From assembly GCA_019843655.1 (NCBI GenBank), contig JACDQD010000129.1:1-64000 (forward strand): 64,000 bases of DNA, written 5' to 3'. Numbering within the stretch: the stretch's first letter is position 1; each line of letters opens with the position of its first letter. Below are positions 21,395 through 34,497 of this stretch, one piece after another. Below the pieces are notes generated by a model that searched no databases, was not told the DNA's origin, and saw nothing but the letters and a program-made list of their open reading frames with translations. The translations under genes and the position numbers were made by a program. This DNA comes from Lethocerus indicus (Eukaryota > Arthropoda > Insecta > Hemiptera > Belostomatidae).

Positions 21395-22283
21395 CATTTT
21401 CAGATATCGGCCCCATATTGTACCCACAAGTGTATTTATGTGAGCTACACTTGCCCCTAAAAGGAGGGCCTGAAAATCGAAAAATTAGGTTTTTGGAAAA
21501 TTTTCAGATATCGGCCCCATATTGCACCCGCAAGTGTATTTATGTGAGCTACACTTGCCCCTAAAAGGAGGGCCTGAAAATCGAAAAAAAGGTTTTGGAA
21601 AATTTTCACATATCGGCCCCATATTGCACCCGCAAGTGTATTTATGTGAGCTACACTTGCCCCTAAAAGGAGGGCCTGAAAATCGAAAAAAAGGTTTTGG
21701 AAAATTTTCAGATATCGGCCCCATATTGCACCCGCAAGTGTATTTATGTGAGCTACACTTGCCCCTAAAAGGAGGGCCTGAAAATCGAAAAATTAGGTTT
21801 TTGGAAAATTTTCAGATATCGGCCCCATATTGCACCCACAAGTGTATTTATGTGAGCTACACTTGCCCCTAAAAGGAGGGCCTTGAAATCGAAAAATTGG
21901 GTTTTCGAAAATTTTCACATATCGGCCCCATATTGCACCCACAAGTGTATTTATGTGAGCTACACTTGCCCCTAAAAGGAGGGCCTTGAAATCGAAAAAA
22001 GGTTTTCGAAAATTTTCAGATATCGGCCCCATATTGCACCCACAAGTGTATTTATGTGAGCTACACTTGCCCCTAAAAGGAGGGCCTTGAAATCGAAAAA
22101 AGGTTTTTCGAAAATTTTCACATATCGGCCCCATATTGCACCCGCAAGTGTATTTATGTGAGCTACACTTGCCCCTAAAAGGAGGGCCTTGAAATCGAAA
22201 AAAGGTTTTTCGAAAATTTTCACATATCGGCCCCATATTGCACCCACAAGTGTATTTATGTGAGCTACACTTGCCCCTAAAAG
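21395..22283 (+). repeat. Satellite B array of unit 1
   Basis: Eight to nine ~104-bp B monomers, first the TTTTTGG form and then the TTTTCG form. It is entered directly from TTTCGGTAGCAGCATTTTCAG and left at GGACGACCCC. Confidence 0.93.
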
Positions 22284-25200
22284 GACGACCCCTTTGAATT
22301 TTACAATCGATTCATCTACAGATAACAACTCCGCACCGGGCACATAATTTTCACGATATCCGCTATCGATATAATCTAAAAATTACCGATTTTTGCCTCC
22401 GTGTCGTCACGGTTTGCGTCGTACCTTCGACATTTTCACTTTTACGAAGCGTCCGAAAATATTTGTAAATCCCGCATTTGTTGTCCGTTGACAGACACTC
22501 TACTTTAGGTTCAGGAAGTGGTATTGTCCCCCGTAAGCGATATTATGCCGAAAAACGCTCGCAACTCCTTCGTTCTGCGATATAAGTCCGTAAATGCCGT
22601 GTGGACAGTTTTATTAAGAAAATTTCACTCTTTACTATACCCGTATGCGTATCTTCTTATAGTTCGGAACGACGGATTTGGTGCGTGCCACTTCATAATA
22701 CGCCTTGGGGCCGAGAACACTGTCTGTCCGCAAAGGGTTGACAATCGTTGAAAATATAAGTTTTCCCAGTTGGACTGATTTTAAATTGACAACAAATTGA
22801 TAAAAAAATCAAAAGAAAGGATTCGAACCTGTGCGGGCAAAGCCCATTGATTTCGAGTCCAACTCCTTAACCACTCGGACACCGCAGCACGTGATTCATT
22901 TCAAACAGAGTTTTTCTTCCCACTGAATTTCCTTTTTTTATCATACTTTTATCTATTGCTCGTGATTTTCTATTCAGGGGACAAAAGAAATGTATTTCGG
23001 TAGCATTTTCAGATAACAATCTGAAAGTATTACTCGCGCCCCATCGATCTTTTGAAACATCCACCACGTGCTCCGAGATACCGAAACTCTATGTACCCTT
23101 TCCCACTTTATATAGAACCGGAAAAACTGTTGTATCGTCGATGCCAGAGACGGAAAAGATCAGATAAGGGCTGATAAAGAATGTTCCCTTTGATAGTCCT
23201 TATACTGTAAGATTAATTCGTTGAGAATTTTTTAACGCAGCTGCAAAATCCTAATACTGTCCTAAACAGTCATTTAATAACAGAAGATTATATATGAAAA
23301 CTGTCACTCGCCGATTGTGAATGAGCCCTTTCATATTCACTAATAAATGATCCGAGAAGATTTCCTTCGAACTATTGAAAGAGACCAGGAATAGGGTTAT
23401 TTCGGGAGCGTTAATTATGAACGGTCGAAAGGAAATTTATTTACCCATAATCAATTTCCCCTTTATTAATGATTGGCAAATTGCGGAATCAAAATGTTTC
23501 AAAATTATTTTTCAAAAAGTGAATTTTTCTAACTCGCCTACTTGTTACCTGTCCTATGTATTGGTGTCGGTTAAAATTGTATTTCCCAAGAAAATAATTT
23601 AATAATTTAACGATTAACACATCCGATTGACGCATCTTAATCAAATTGAGGTGTGTACAACGTAAGATTAGGCGAAAGGAAACAGAAGAGAAGAATTTAG
23701 AGAACAGTTACTGCTGAACGGTTGAACTTCGCATAAAGAGAGTTGGAAATAACGGAATATAATTTTTTCAATTATAGTTCGCGAATCTTCTACATCCCGA
23801 CATCCTACATACCGAAAAAAGTTAAAAATTACAAAAAGTAATAAAAAGGGGTAAACCATTGGGTGGCTCCTCTAATTTTTGTCTCATTGTAGTTAGTGCT
23901 TGTATCAATGTTGCTTGTTGTATAATTTTACAGTTGTAACAGTAAAGAGAGAAAATCCAGTACAATCCGTGGCGGGCATTGTTTGAAATAATTTTGTAGT
24001 AATAAATATAAAATAAGAAATAACGGATTATATTAAATTCTTTCTTTATATATAGTTATTTCAAATAGTGTCCGTCTGTCGTGCATAATTGAACTTGATT
24101 AACTGACCTGTGAGTACTTCTGAAGGCGGCGAGAAGTCCGAAGTGGAGAACACTCGCGTTTGTTTCCCTAAAATTGACTTAATTGTATATAAGTTAAGAC
24201 CGCACTACAGAAGACGCGGGACGCGTAATTTTTGTACTTGACTTCGAGGGCTGATCTGTGGAAGTGTTGTGAAGGTTTGTGCCGTTGGGGTCGGGGGTGG
24301 TCTGGGCGGGGGTACAACATCTGCCTCTTCTGGGCTTAGGATCACCGGGAGTCATAATACCGTTTATGAGAGGGGCGAAACATGAAAGGGCTAGGGGCTA
24401 GGGATCGGCAAAAGGCACGCTGGGCGGGCCGCGGTGTCTGTGTCTGTGTGTGTGTGTGTGTGTGAAATGCCGAAGTACAATAGAACAGACATGCCGCATG
24501 AACACGTGTACCACATGTACCCCCACCCACAAACAACCATCAAAGTAATGTCGGCCGAAAAATACCGGAATTTTTCCACATCTGTACGACGGTTTTACTG
24601 CAATTATATTCAGAGAAATATATTTGCGCGGAAACTATTATAGCGCGGGCTTGATGAAAAGTGTCGGCATTTTAAAATAAAATCGGGTTATACGGGAAGT
24701 TTTCTTGCCGGTTTCATTCTGGCCTTGTTCGAATTTTCAGCGCTTTCAGTTCAATGTAATTGTACGTAAAATGTAATTCCTTTTATCGCCTGCACGGAGA
24801 TATTTTCGGCTATTGTACAAAATAAATTTTGGCTCGGATATGTATCCGCGTGTATTGGAAGGTAGACCCTTCGGGTCTTTGAAGGAATTTACGACTGTAA
24901 ATTAGACCCGCGGCGGATCATCAGAAGAGCATTTTCTTCCGGTACTGAGGCGCAAATTTGAGAACTGTCGTTTCAAATTTGTAATCGAAATTAAGCTCCA
25001 GTCTCCGGAGCTATACGCGCATTCATGCGACACCATTAACAATAGTAGTAATTATTTTTTACGGTTTTGTCTAATTTTTGTTAAATAATTTCTCGTCTGC
25101 TCCAAACCCTACTCACTACCGATTTGTTACACGTACTGTACAGACGCCGTAAATGAAAGTGGCTACGTCATTTATGTAATATCATTATATATATGTAATT

Positions 25201-25493
25201 TAACACAAATCCAAATGTACTTTGATTTGCAAATTGGACTCATCCGTCCGAAAATTGTATCACGCCTATGTGTGAAACCCTTTGTTTAGGCTTTATAATG
25301 ATTTTAATCGGGTTACGGTCTTTAATCGGTCACGGGTGGCCGACCTAAAATCCAGCCGATAATTATTTTTGTATGTAATCACCCTTACAGTTGCCTGTAA
25401 AGTCCATTGTATTATGTACGGTTATAACGGCGGTATGTTTTATTTCTGCTGATTTTCTATTCAGGGGACAAAAGAAATGTATTTCGGTAGCAG
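22284..25493 (+). repeat. Composite 4.1-kb repeat, unit 2, unique part
   Basis: Nearly identical to unit 1. Differences seen are mostly single-base indels in homopolymers: the C-run near 22,530 is short, and one T is lost near 22,634, which shifts the short MPKNARNS frame. It contains the same GT repeat and hairpin. Confidence 0.93.
22812..22888 (-). pseudogene. Truncated tRNA-Ser(CGA)-like sequence, unit 2
   Basis: Same as the unit 1 copy, including the one-base loss in the anticodon stem. Confidence 0.75.
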
Positions 25494-26391
25494 CATTTTC
25501 AGATATCGGCCCCATATTGTACCCACAAGTGTATTTATGTGAGCTACACTTGCCCCTAAAAGGAGGGCCTGAAAATCGAAAAATTAGGTTTTTGGAAAAT
25601 TTTCAGATATCGGCCCCATATTGCACCCGCAAGTGTATTTATGTGAGCTACACTTGCCCCTAAAAGGAGGGCCTGAAAATCGAAAAATTAGGTTTTTGGA
25701 AAATTTTCAGATATCGGCCCCATATTGCACCCGCAAGTGTATTTATGTGAGCTACACTTGCCCCTAAAAGAGGGCCAGAAAATTAAAAATTAGGTTTTTG
25801 GAAAATTTTCAGATATCGGCCCCATATTGCACCCACAAGTGTATTTATGTGAGCTACACTTGCCCCTAAAAGGAGGGCCTGAAATCGAAAAAATAGGTTT
25901 TTAAAATTTTCAGATATCGGCCCCATATTGCACCCACAAGTGTATTTATGTGAGCTACAATTGCCCCTAATAAGAGGGGCCTGGAAATCGAAAAAATTAG
26001 GTTTTGGGAAATTTTCAGATATCGGCCCCATATTGCACCCACAAGTGTATTTATGTGAGCTACACTTGCCCCTAAAAGGAGAGCCCTCCGAAATCGAAAA
26101 AAAGGTTTTTCGAAAATTTTCAGATATCGGCCCCATATTGCACCCACAAGTGTATTTATGTGAGCTACACTTGCCCCTAAAAGGAGGGCCTTGAAATCGA
26201 AAAAAAAGGTTTTTCGAAAATTTTCACATATCGGCCCCATATTGCACCCGCAAGTGTATTTATGTGAGCTACACTTGCCCCTAAAAGGAGGGCCTTGAAA
26301 TCGAAAAAAAAGGTTTTTCGAAAATTTTCACATATCGGCCCCATATTGCACCCACAAGTGTATTTATGTGAGCTACACTTGCCCCTAAAAG
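25494..26391 (+). repeat. Satellite B array of unit 2
   Basis: Eight to nine B monomers, including degenerate ones at 25,770-26,020 (CTAATAAGAGG, CCGAAATCG) that match variants at 17,040-17,330. Confidence 0.92.
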
Positions 26392-29300
26392 GACGACCCC
26401 CTTTGAATTTTACAATCGATTCATCTACAGATAACAACTCCGCACCGGGCACATAATTTTCACGATATCCGCTATCGATATAATCTAAAAAAATTACCGA
26501 TTTTTTGCCTCCGTGTCGTCACGGTTTGCGTCGTACCTTCGACATTTTCACTTTTACGAAGCGTCCGAAAATATTTGTAAATCCCGCATTTGTTGTCCGT
26601 TGACAGACACTCTACTTTAGGTTCAGGAAGTGGTATTGTCCCCGTAAGCGATATTATGCCGAAAAACGCTCGCAACTCCTTCGTTCTGCGATATAAGTCC
26701 GTAAATGCCGTGTGGACAGTTTTATTAAGAAAATTTCACTCTTTTACTATACCCGTATGCGTATCTTCTTATAGTTCGGAACGACGGATTTGGTGCGTGC
26801 CACTTCATAATACGCCTTGGGGCCGAGAACACTGTCTGTCCGCAAAGGGTTGACAATCGTTGAAAATATAAGTTTTCCCAGTTGGACTGATTTTAAATTG
26901 ACAACAAATTGATAAAAAATCAAAAGAAAGGATTCGAACCTGTGCGGGCAAAGCCCATTGGATTTCGAGTCCAACTCCTTAACCACTCGGACACCGCAGC
27001 ACGTGATTCATTTCAAACAGAGTTTTTCTTCCCACTGAATTTCCTTTTTTTTATCATACTTTTATCTATTGCTCGTGATTTTCTATTCAGGGGACAAAAG
27101 AAATGTATTTCGGTAGCATTTTCAAGATAAGAATCTGAAAGTATTACTCGCGCCCCATCGATCTTTTGAAACATCCACCACGTGCTCCGAGATACCGAAA
27201 CTCTATGTACCCTTTCCCACTTTATATAGAACCGGAAAACTGTTGTATCGTCGATGCCAGAGACGGAAAAGATCAGATAAGGGCTGATAAAGAATGTTCC
27301 CTTTGATAGTCCTTATACTGTAAGATTAATTCGTTGAGAATTTTTTAACGCAGCTGCAAAATCCTAATACTGTCCTAAACAGTCATTTAATAACAGAAGA
27401 TTATATATGAAAACTGTCACTCGCCGATTGTGAATGAGCCCTTTCATATTCACTAATAAATGATCCGAGAAGATTTCCTTCGAACTATTGAAAGAGACCA
27501 GGAATAGGGTTATTTCGGGAGCGTTAATTATGAACGGTCGAAAGGAAATTTATTTACCCATAATCAATTTCCCCTTTATTAATGATTGGCAAATTGCGGA
27601 ATCAAAATGTTTCAAAATTATTTTTCAAAAAGTGAATTTTTCTAACTCGCCTACTTGTTACCTGTCCTATGTATTGGTGTCGGTTAAAATTGTATTTCCC
27701 AAGAAAATAATTTAATAATTTAACGATTAACACATCCGATTGACGCATCTTAATCAAATTGAGGTGTGTACAACGTAAGATTAGGCGAAAGGAAACAGAA
27801 GAGAAGAATTTAGAGAACAGTTACTGCTGAACGGTTGAACTTCGCATAAAGAGAGTTGGAAATAACGGAATATAATTTTTTCAATTATAGTTCGCGAATC
27901 TTCTACATCCCGACATCCTACATACCGAAAAAAGTTAAAAATTACAAAAAGTAATAAAAAGGGGTAAACCATTGGGTGGCTCCTCTAATTTTTGTCTCAT
28001 TGTAGTTAGTGCTTGTATCAATGTTGCTTGTTGTATAATTTTACAGTTGTAACAGTAAAGAGAGAAAATCCAGTACAATCCGTGGCGGGCATTGTTTGAA
28101 ATAATTTTGTAGTAATAAATATAAAATAAGAAATAACGGATTATATTAAATTCTTTCTTTATATATAGTTATTTCAAATAGTGTCCGTCTGTCGTGCATA
28201 ATTGAACTTGATTAACTGACCTGTGAGTACTTCTGAAGGCGGCGAGAAGTCCGAAGTGGAGAACACTCGCGTTTGTTTCCCTAAAATTGACTTAATTGTA
28301 TATAAGTTAAGACCGCACTACAGAAGACGCGGGACGCGTAATTTTGTACTTGACTTCGAGGGCTGATCTGTGGAAGTGTTGTGAAGGTTTGTGCCGTTGG
28401 GGTCGGGGTGGTCTGGGCGGGGTACAACATCTGCCTCTTCTGGGCTTAGGATCACCGGGAGTCATAATACCGTTTATGAGAGGGGCGAAACATGAAAGGG
28501 CTAGGGGCTAGGGATCGGCAAAAGGCACGCTGGGCGGGCCGCGGTGTCTGTGTCTGTGTGTGTGTGTGTGTGTGAAATGCCGAAGTACAATAGAACAGAC
28601 ATGCCGCATGAACACGTGTACCACATGTACCCCCACCCACAAACAACCATCAAAGTAATGTCGGCCGAAAAATACCGGAATTTTTCCACATCTGTACGAC
28701 GGTTTTACTGCAATTATATTCAGAGAAATATATTTGCGCGGAAACTATTATAGCGCGGGCTTGATGAAAAGTGTCGGCATTTTAAAATAAAATCGGGTTA
28801 TACGGGAAGTTTTCTTGCCGGTTTCATTCTGGCCTTGTTCGAATTTTCAGCGCTTTCAGTTCAATGTAATTGTACGTAAAATGTAATTCCTTTTATCGCC
28901 TGCACGGAGATATTTTCGGCTATTGTACAAAATAAATTTTGGCTCGGATATGTATCCGCGTGTATTGAAGGTAGACCCTTCGGGTCTTTGAAGGAATTTA
29001 CGACTGTAAATTAGACCCGCGGCGGATCATCAGAAGAGCATTTTCTTCCGGTACTTGAGGCGCAAATTTGAGAACTGTCGTTTCAAATTTGTAATCGAAA
29101 TTAAGCTCCAGTCTCCGGAGCTATACGCGCATTCATGCGACACCATTAACAATAGTAGTAATTATTTTTACGGTTTTGTCTAATTTTGTTAAATAATTTC
29201 TCGTCTGCTCCAAACCCTACTCACTACCGATTTGTTACACGTACTGTACAGACGCCGTAAATGAAAGTGGCTACGTCATTTATGTAATATCATTATATAT

Positions 29301-29603
29301 ATGTAATTTAACACAAATCCAAATGTACTTTGATTTGCAAATTGGACTCCATCCGTCCGAAAATTGTATCACGCCTATGTGTGAAACCCTTTGTTTAGGC
29401 TTTATAATGATTTTAATCGGGTTACGGTCTTTAATCGGTCACGGGTGGCCGACCTAAAATCCAGCCGATAATTATTTTTTGTATGTAATCACCCTTACAG
29501 TTGCCTGTAAAGTCCATTGTATTATGTACGGTTATAACGGCGGTATGTTTTATTTCTGCTGATTTTCTATTCAGGGGACAAAAGAAATGTATTTCGGTAG
29601 CAG
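26392..29603 (+). repeat. Composite 4.1-kb repeat, unit 3, unique part
   Basis: Third copy, with the same content and order. It carries AGATAAGAATCTG at 27,124 where units 1, 2 and 5 have AGATAACAATCTG, a change shared with unit 4. Confidence 0.93.
26922..27000 (-). pseudogene. Truncated tRNA-Ser(CGA)-like sequence, unit 3
   Basis: As in unit 1 but with an intact five-pair anticodon stem (TTGGA and TCCAA). The acceptor and T-stems are still broken. Confidence 0.75.
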
Positions 29604-30290
29604 CATTTTCAGATATCGGCCCCATATTGTACCCACAAGTGTATTTATGTGAGCTACACTTGCCCCTAAAAGGAGGGCCTGAAAATCGAAAAATTAGGTT
29701 TTTGGAAAATTTTCAGATATCGGCCCCATATTGCACCCGCAAGTGTATTTATGTGAGCTACACTTGCCCCTAAAAGGAGGGCCTGAAAATCGAAAAATTA
29801 GGTTTTTGGAAAATTTTCAGATATCGGCCCCATATTGCACCCGCAAGTGTATTTATGTGAGCTACACTTGCCCCTAAAAAGAGGGCCTGAAAATCGAAAA
29901 ATTAGGTTTTTCGAAAATTTTCAGATATCGGCCCCATATTGCACCCACAAGTGTATTTATGTGAGCTACACTTGCCCCTAAAAGGAGGGCCTTGAAATCG
30001 AAAAAAGGTTTTTCGAAAATTTTCAGATATCGGCCCCATATTGCACCCACAAGTGTATTTATGTGAGCTACACTTGCCCCTAAAAGGAGGGCCTTGAAAT
30101 CGAAAAAAAGGTTTTTCGAAAATTTTCACATATCGGCCCCATATTGCACCCGCAAGTGTATTTATGTGAGCTACACTTGCCCCTAAAAGGAGGGCCTTGA
30201 AATCGAAAAAAGGTTTTCGAAAATTTTCACATATCGGCCCCATATTGCACCCACAAGTGTATTTATGTGAGCTACACTTGCCCCTAAAAG
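29604..30290 (+). repeat. Satellite B array of unit 3
   Basis: Six to seven monomers, the shortest B run of the four complete units. Unit 3 is about 209 bp (two monomers) shorter than unit 2, so unit length varies by whole B monomers. Confidence 0.92.
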
Positions 30291-33200
30291 GACGACCCCT
30301 TTGAATTTTACAATCGATTCATCTACAGATAACAACTCCGCACCGGGCACATAATTTTCACGATATCCGCTATCGATATAATCTAAAAATTACCGATTTT
30401 TGCCTCCGTGTCGTCACGGTTTGCGTCGTACCTTCGACATTTTCACTTTTACGAAGCGTCCGAAAATATTTGTAAATCCCGCATTTGTTGTCCGTTGACA
30501 GACACTCTACTTTAGGTTCAGGAAGTGGTATTGTCCCCCCCCCCCGTAAGCGATATTATGCCGAAAAAACGCTCGCAACTCCTTCGTTCTGCGATATAAG
30601 TCCGTAAATGCCGTGTGGACAGTTTTATTAAGAAAATTTCACTCTTTTACTATACCCGTATGCGTATCTTCTTATAGTTCGGAACGACGGATTTGGTGCG
30701 TGCCACTTCATAATACGCCTTGGGGCCGAGAACACTGTCTGTCCGCAAAGGGTTGACAATCGTTGAAAATATAAGTTTTCCCAGTTGGACTGATTTTAAA
30801 TTGACAACAAATTGATAAAAAATCAAAAGAAAGGATTCGAACCTGTGCGGGCAAAGCCCATTGGATTTCGAGTCCAACTCCTTAACCACTCGGACACCGC
30901 AGCACGTGATTCATTTCAAACAGAGTTTTTCTTCCCACTGAATTTCCTTTTTTTTATCATACTTTTATCTATTGCTCGTGATTTTCTATTCAGGGACAAA
31001 AGAAATGTATTTCGGTAGCATTTTCAGATAAGAATCTGAAAGTATTACTCGCGCCCCATCGATCTTTTGAAACATCCACCACGTGCTCCGAGATACCGAA
31101 ACTCTATGTACCCTTTCCCACTTTATATAGAACCGGAAAACTGTTGTATCGTCGATGCCAGAGACGGAAAAGATCAGATAAGGGCTGATAAAGAATGTTC
31201 CCTTTGATAGTCCTTATACTGTAAGATTAATTCGTTGAGAATTTTTTAACGCAGCTGCAAAATCCTAATACTGTCCTAAACAGTCATTTAATAACAGAAG
31301 ATTATATATGAAAACTGTCACTCGCCGATTGTGAATGAGCCCTTTCATATTCACTAATAAATGATCCGAGAAGATTTCCTTCGAACTATTGAAAGAGACC
31401 AGGAATAGGGTTATTTCGGGAGCGTTAATTATGAACGGTCGAAAGGAAATTTATTTACCCATAATCAATTTCCCCTTTATTAATGATTGGCAAATTGCGG
31501 AATCAAAATGTTTCAAAATTATTTTTCAAAAAGTGAATTTTTCTAACTCGCCTACTTGTTACCTGTCCTATGTATTGGTGTCGGTTAAAATTGTATTTCC
31601 CAAGAAAATAATTTAATAATTTAACGATTAACACATCCGATTGACGCATCTTAATCAAATTGAGGTGTGTACAACGTAAGATTAGGCGAAAGGAAACAGA
31701 AGAGAAGAATTTAGAGAACAGTTACTGCTGAACGGTTGAACTTCGCATAAAGAGAGTTGGAAATAACGGAATATAATTTTTTCAATTATAGTTCGCGAAT
31801 CTTCTACATCCCGACATCCTACATACCGAAAAAAGTTAAAAATTACAAAAAGTAATAAAAAGGGGTAAACCATTGGGTGGCTCCTCTAATTTTTGTCTCA
31901 TTGTAGTTAGTGCTTGTATCAATGTTGCTTGTTGTATAATTTTACAGTTGTAACAGTAAAGAGAGAAAATCCAGTACAATCCGTGGCGGGCATTGTTTGA
32001 AATAATTTTGTAGTAATAAATATAAAATAAGAAATAACGGATTATATTAAATTCTTTCTTTATATATAGTTATTTCAAATAGTGTCCGTCTGTCGTGCAT
32101 AATTGAACTTGATTAACTGACCTGTGAGTACTTCTGAAGGCGGCGAGAAGTCCGAAGTGGAGAACACTCGCGTTTGTTTCCCTAAAATTGACTTAATTGT
32201 ATATAAGTTAAGACCGCACTACAGAAGACGCGGGACGCGTAATTTTGTACTTGACTTCGAGGGCTGATCTGTGGAAGTGTTGTGAAGGTTTGTGCCGTTG
32301 GGGTCGGGGTGGTCTGGGCGGGGTACAACATCTGCCTCTTCTGGGCTTAGGATCACCGGGAGTCATAATACCGTTTATGAGAGGGGCGAAACATGAAAGG
32401 GCTAGGGGCTAGGGATCGGCAAAAGGCACGCTGGGCGGGCCGCGGTGTCTGTGTCTGTGTGTGTGTGTGTGTGTGTGAAATGCCGAAGTACAATAGAACA
32501 GACATGCCGCATGAACACGTGTACCACATGTACCCCCACCCACAAACAACCATCAAAGTAATGTCGGCCGAAAAATACCGGAATTTTTCCACATCTGTAC
32601 GACGGTTTTACTGCAATTATATTCAGAGAAATATATTTGCGCGGAAACTATTATAGCGCGGGCTTGATGAAAAGTGTCGGCATTTTAAAATAAAATCGGG
32701 TTATACGGGAAGTTTTCTTGCCGGTTTCATTCTGGCCTTGTTCGAATTTTCAGCGCTTTCAGTTCAATGTAATTGTACGTAAAATGTAATTCCTTTTATC
32801 GCCTGCACGGAGATATTTTCGGCTATTGTACAAAATAAATTTTGGCTCGGATATGTATCCGCGTGTATTGAAGGTAGACCCTTCGGGTCTTTGAAGGAAT
32901 TTACGACTGTAAATTAGACCCGCGGCGGATCATCAGAAGAGCATTTTCTTCCGGTATTGAGGCGCAAATTTGAGAACTGTCGTTTCAAATTTGTAATCGA
33001 AATTAAGCTCCAGTCTCCGGAGCTATACGCGCATTCATGCGACACCATTAACAATAGTAGTAATTATTTTTACGGTTTTGTCTAATTTTTGTTAAATAAT
33101 TTCTCGTCTGCTCCAAACCCTACTCACTACCGATTTGTTACACGTACTGTACAGACGCCGTAAATGAAAGTGGCTACGTCATTTATGTAATATCATTATA

Positions 33201-33504
33201 TATATGTAATTTAACACAAATCCAAATGTACTTTGATTTGCAAATTGGACTCCATCCGTCCGAAAATTGTATCACGCCTATGTGTGAAACCCTTTGTTTA
33301 GGCTTTATAATGATTTTAATCGGGTTACGGTCTTTAATCGGTCACGGGTGGCCGACCTAAAATCCAGCCGATAATTATTTTTGTATGTAATCACCCTTAC
33401 AGTTGCCTGTAAAGTCCATTGTATTATGTACGGTTATAACGGCGGTATGTTTTATTTCTGCTGATTTTCTATTCAGGGACAAAAGAAATGTATTTCGGTA
33501 GCAG
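30291..33504 (+). repeat. Composite 4.1-kb repeat, unit 4, unique part
   Basis: Fourth copy. The C-run near 30,536 is long, and an extra A lies in the MPKNARNS region (GCCGAAAAAACGC), which shifts that frame. Confidence 0.93.
30825..30903 (-). pseudogene. Truncated tRNA-Ser(CGA)-like sequence, unit 4
   Basis: Same as unit 3: anticodon stem intact, acceptor and T-stem 3' halves lost. Confidence 0.75.
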
Positions 33505-34497
33505 CATTTTCAGATATCGGCCCCATATTGTACCCACAAGTGTATTTATGTGAGCTACACTTGCCCCTAAAAGGAGGGCCTGAAAATCGAAAAATTAGGT
33601 TTTTGGAAAATTTTCAGATATCGGCCCCATATTGCACCCGCAAGTGTATTTATGTGAGCTACACTTGCCCCTAAAAGGAGGGCCTGAAAATCGAAAAATT
33701 AGGTTTTTGGAAAATTTTCAGATATCGGCCCCATATTGCACCCGCAAGTGTATTTATGTGAGCTACACTTGCCCCTAAAAGGAGGGCCTGAAAATCGAAA
33801 AATTAGGTTTTTGGAAAATTTTCAGATATCGGCCCCATATTGCACCCGCAAGTGTATTTATGTGAGCTACACTTGCCCCTAAAAAGAGGGCCAGAAAATT
33901 AAAAATTAGGTTTTTGGAAAATTTTCAGATATCGGCCCCATATTGTACCCACAAGTGTATTTAATTGAGCTACACTTGCCCCTAAAAGGAGGGCCTGAAA
34001 TCGAAAAATAGTTTTTAAAATTTTCAGATATCGGCCCCATATTGCACCCACAAGTGTATTTATGTGAGCTACACTTGCCCCTAAAAGGAGGGCCTGAAAA
34101 TCGAAAAATTAGTTTTTGAAAATTTTCAGATATCGGCCCCATATTGCACCCACAAGTGTATTTATGTGAGCTACACTTGCCCCTAAAAGGAGGGCCTTGA
34201 AATCGAAAAAAAAGGTTTTTCGAAAATTTTCACATATCGGCCCCATATTGCACCCGCAAGTGTATTTATGTGAGCTACACTTGCCCCTAAAAGGAGGGCC
34301 TTGAAATCGAAAAAAAGGTTTTCGAAAATTTTCACATATCGGCCCCATATTGCACCCGCAAGTGTATTTATGTGAGCTACACTTGCCCCTAAAAGGAGGG
34401 CCTTGAAATCGAAAAAAGGTTTTTCGAAAATTTTCACATATCGGCCCCATATTGCACCCACAAGTGTATTTATGTGAGCTACACTTGCCCCTAAAAG
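33505..34497 (+). repeat. Satellite B array of unit 4
   Basis: Nine to ten monomers, the longest B run of the series. It includes the TTTAATTGAGC variant near 33,960. Confidence 0.92.
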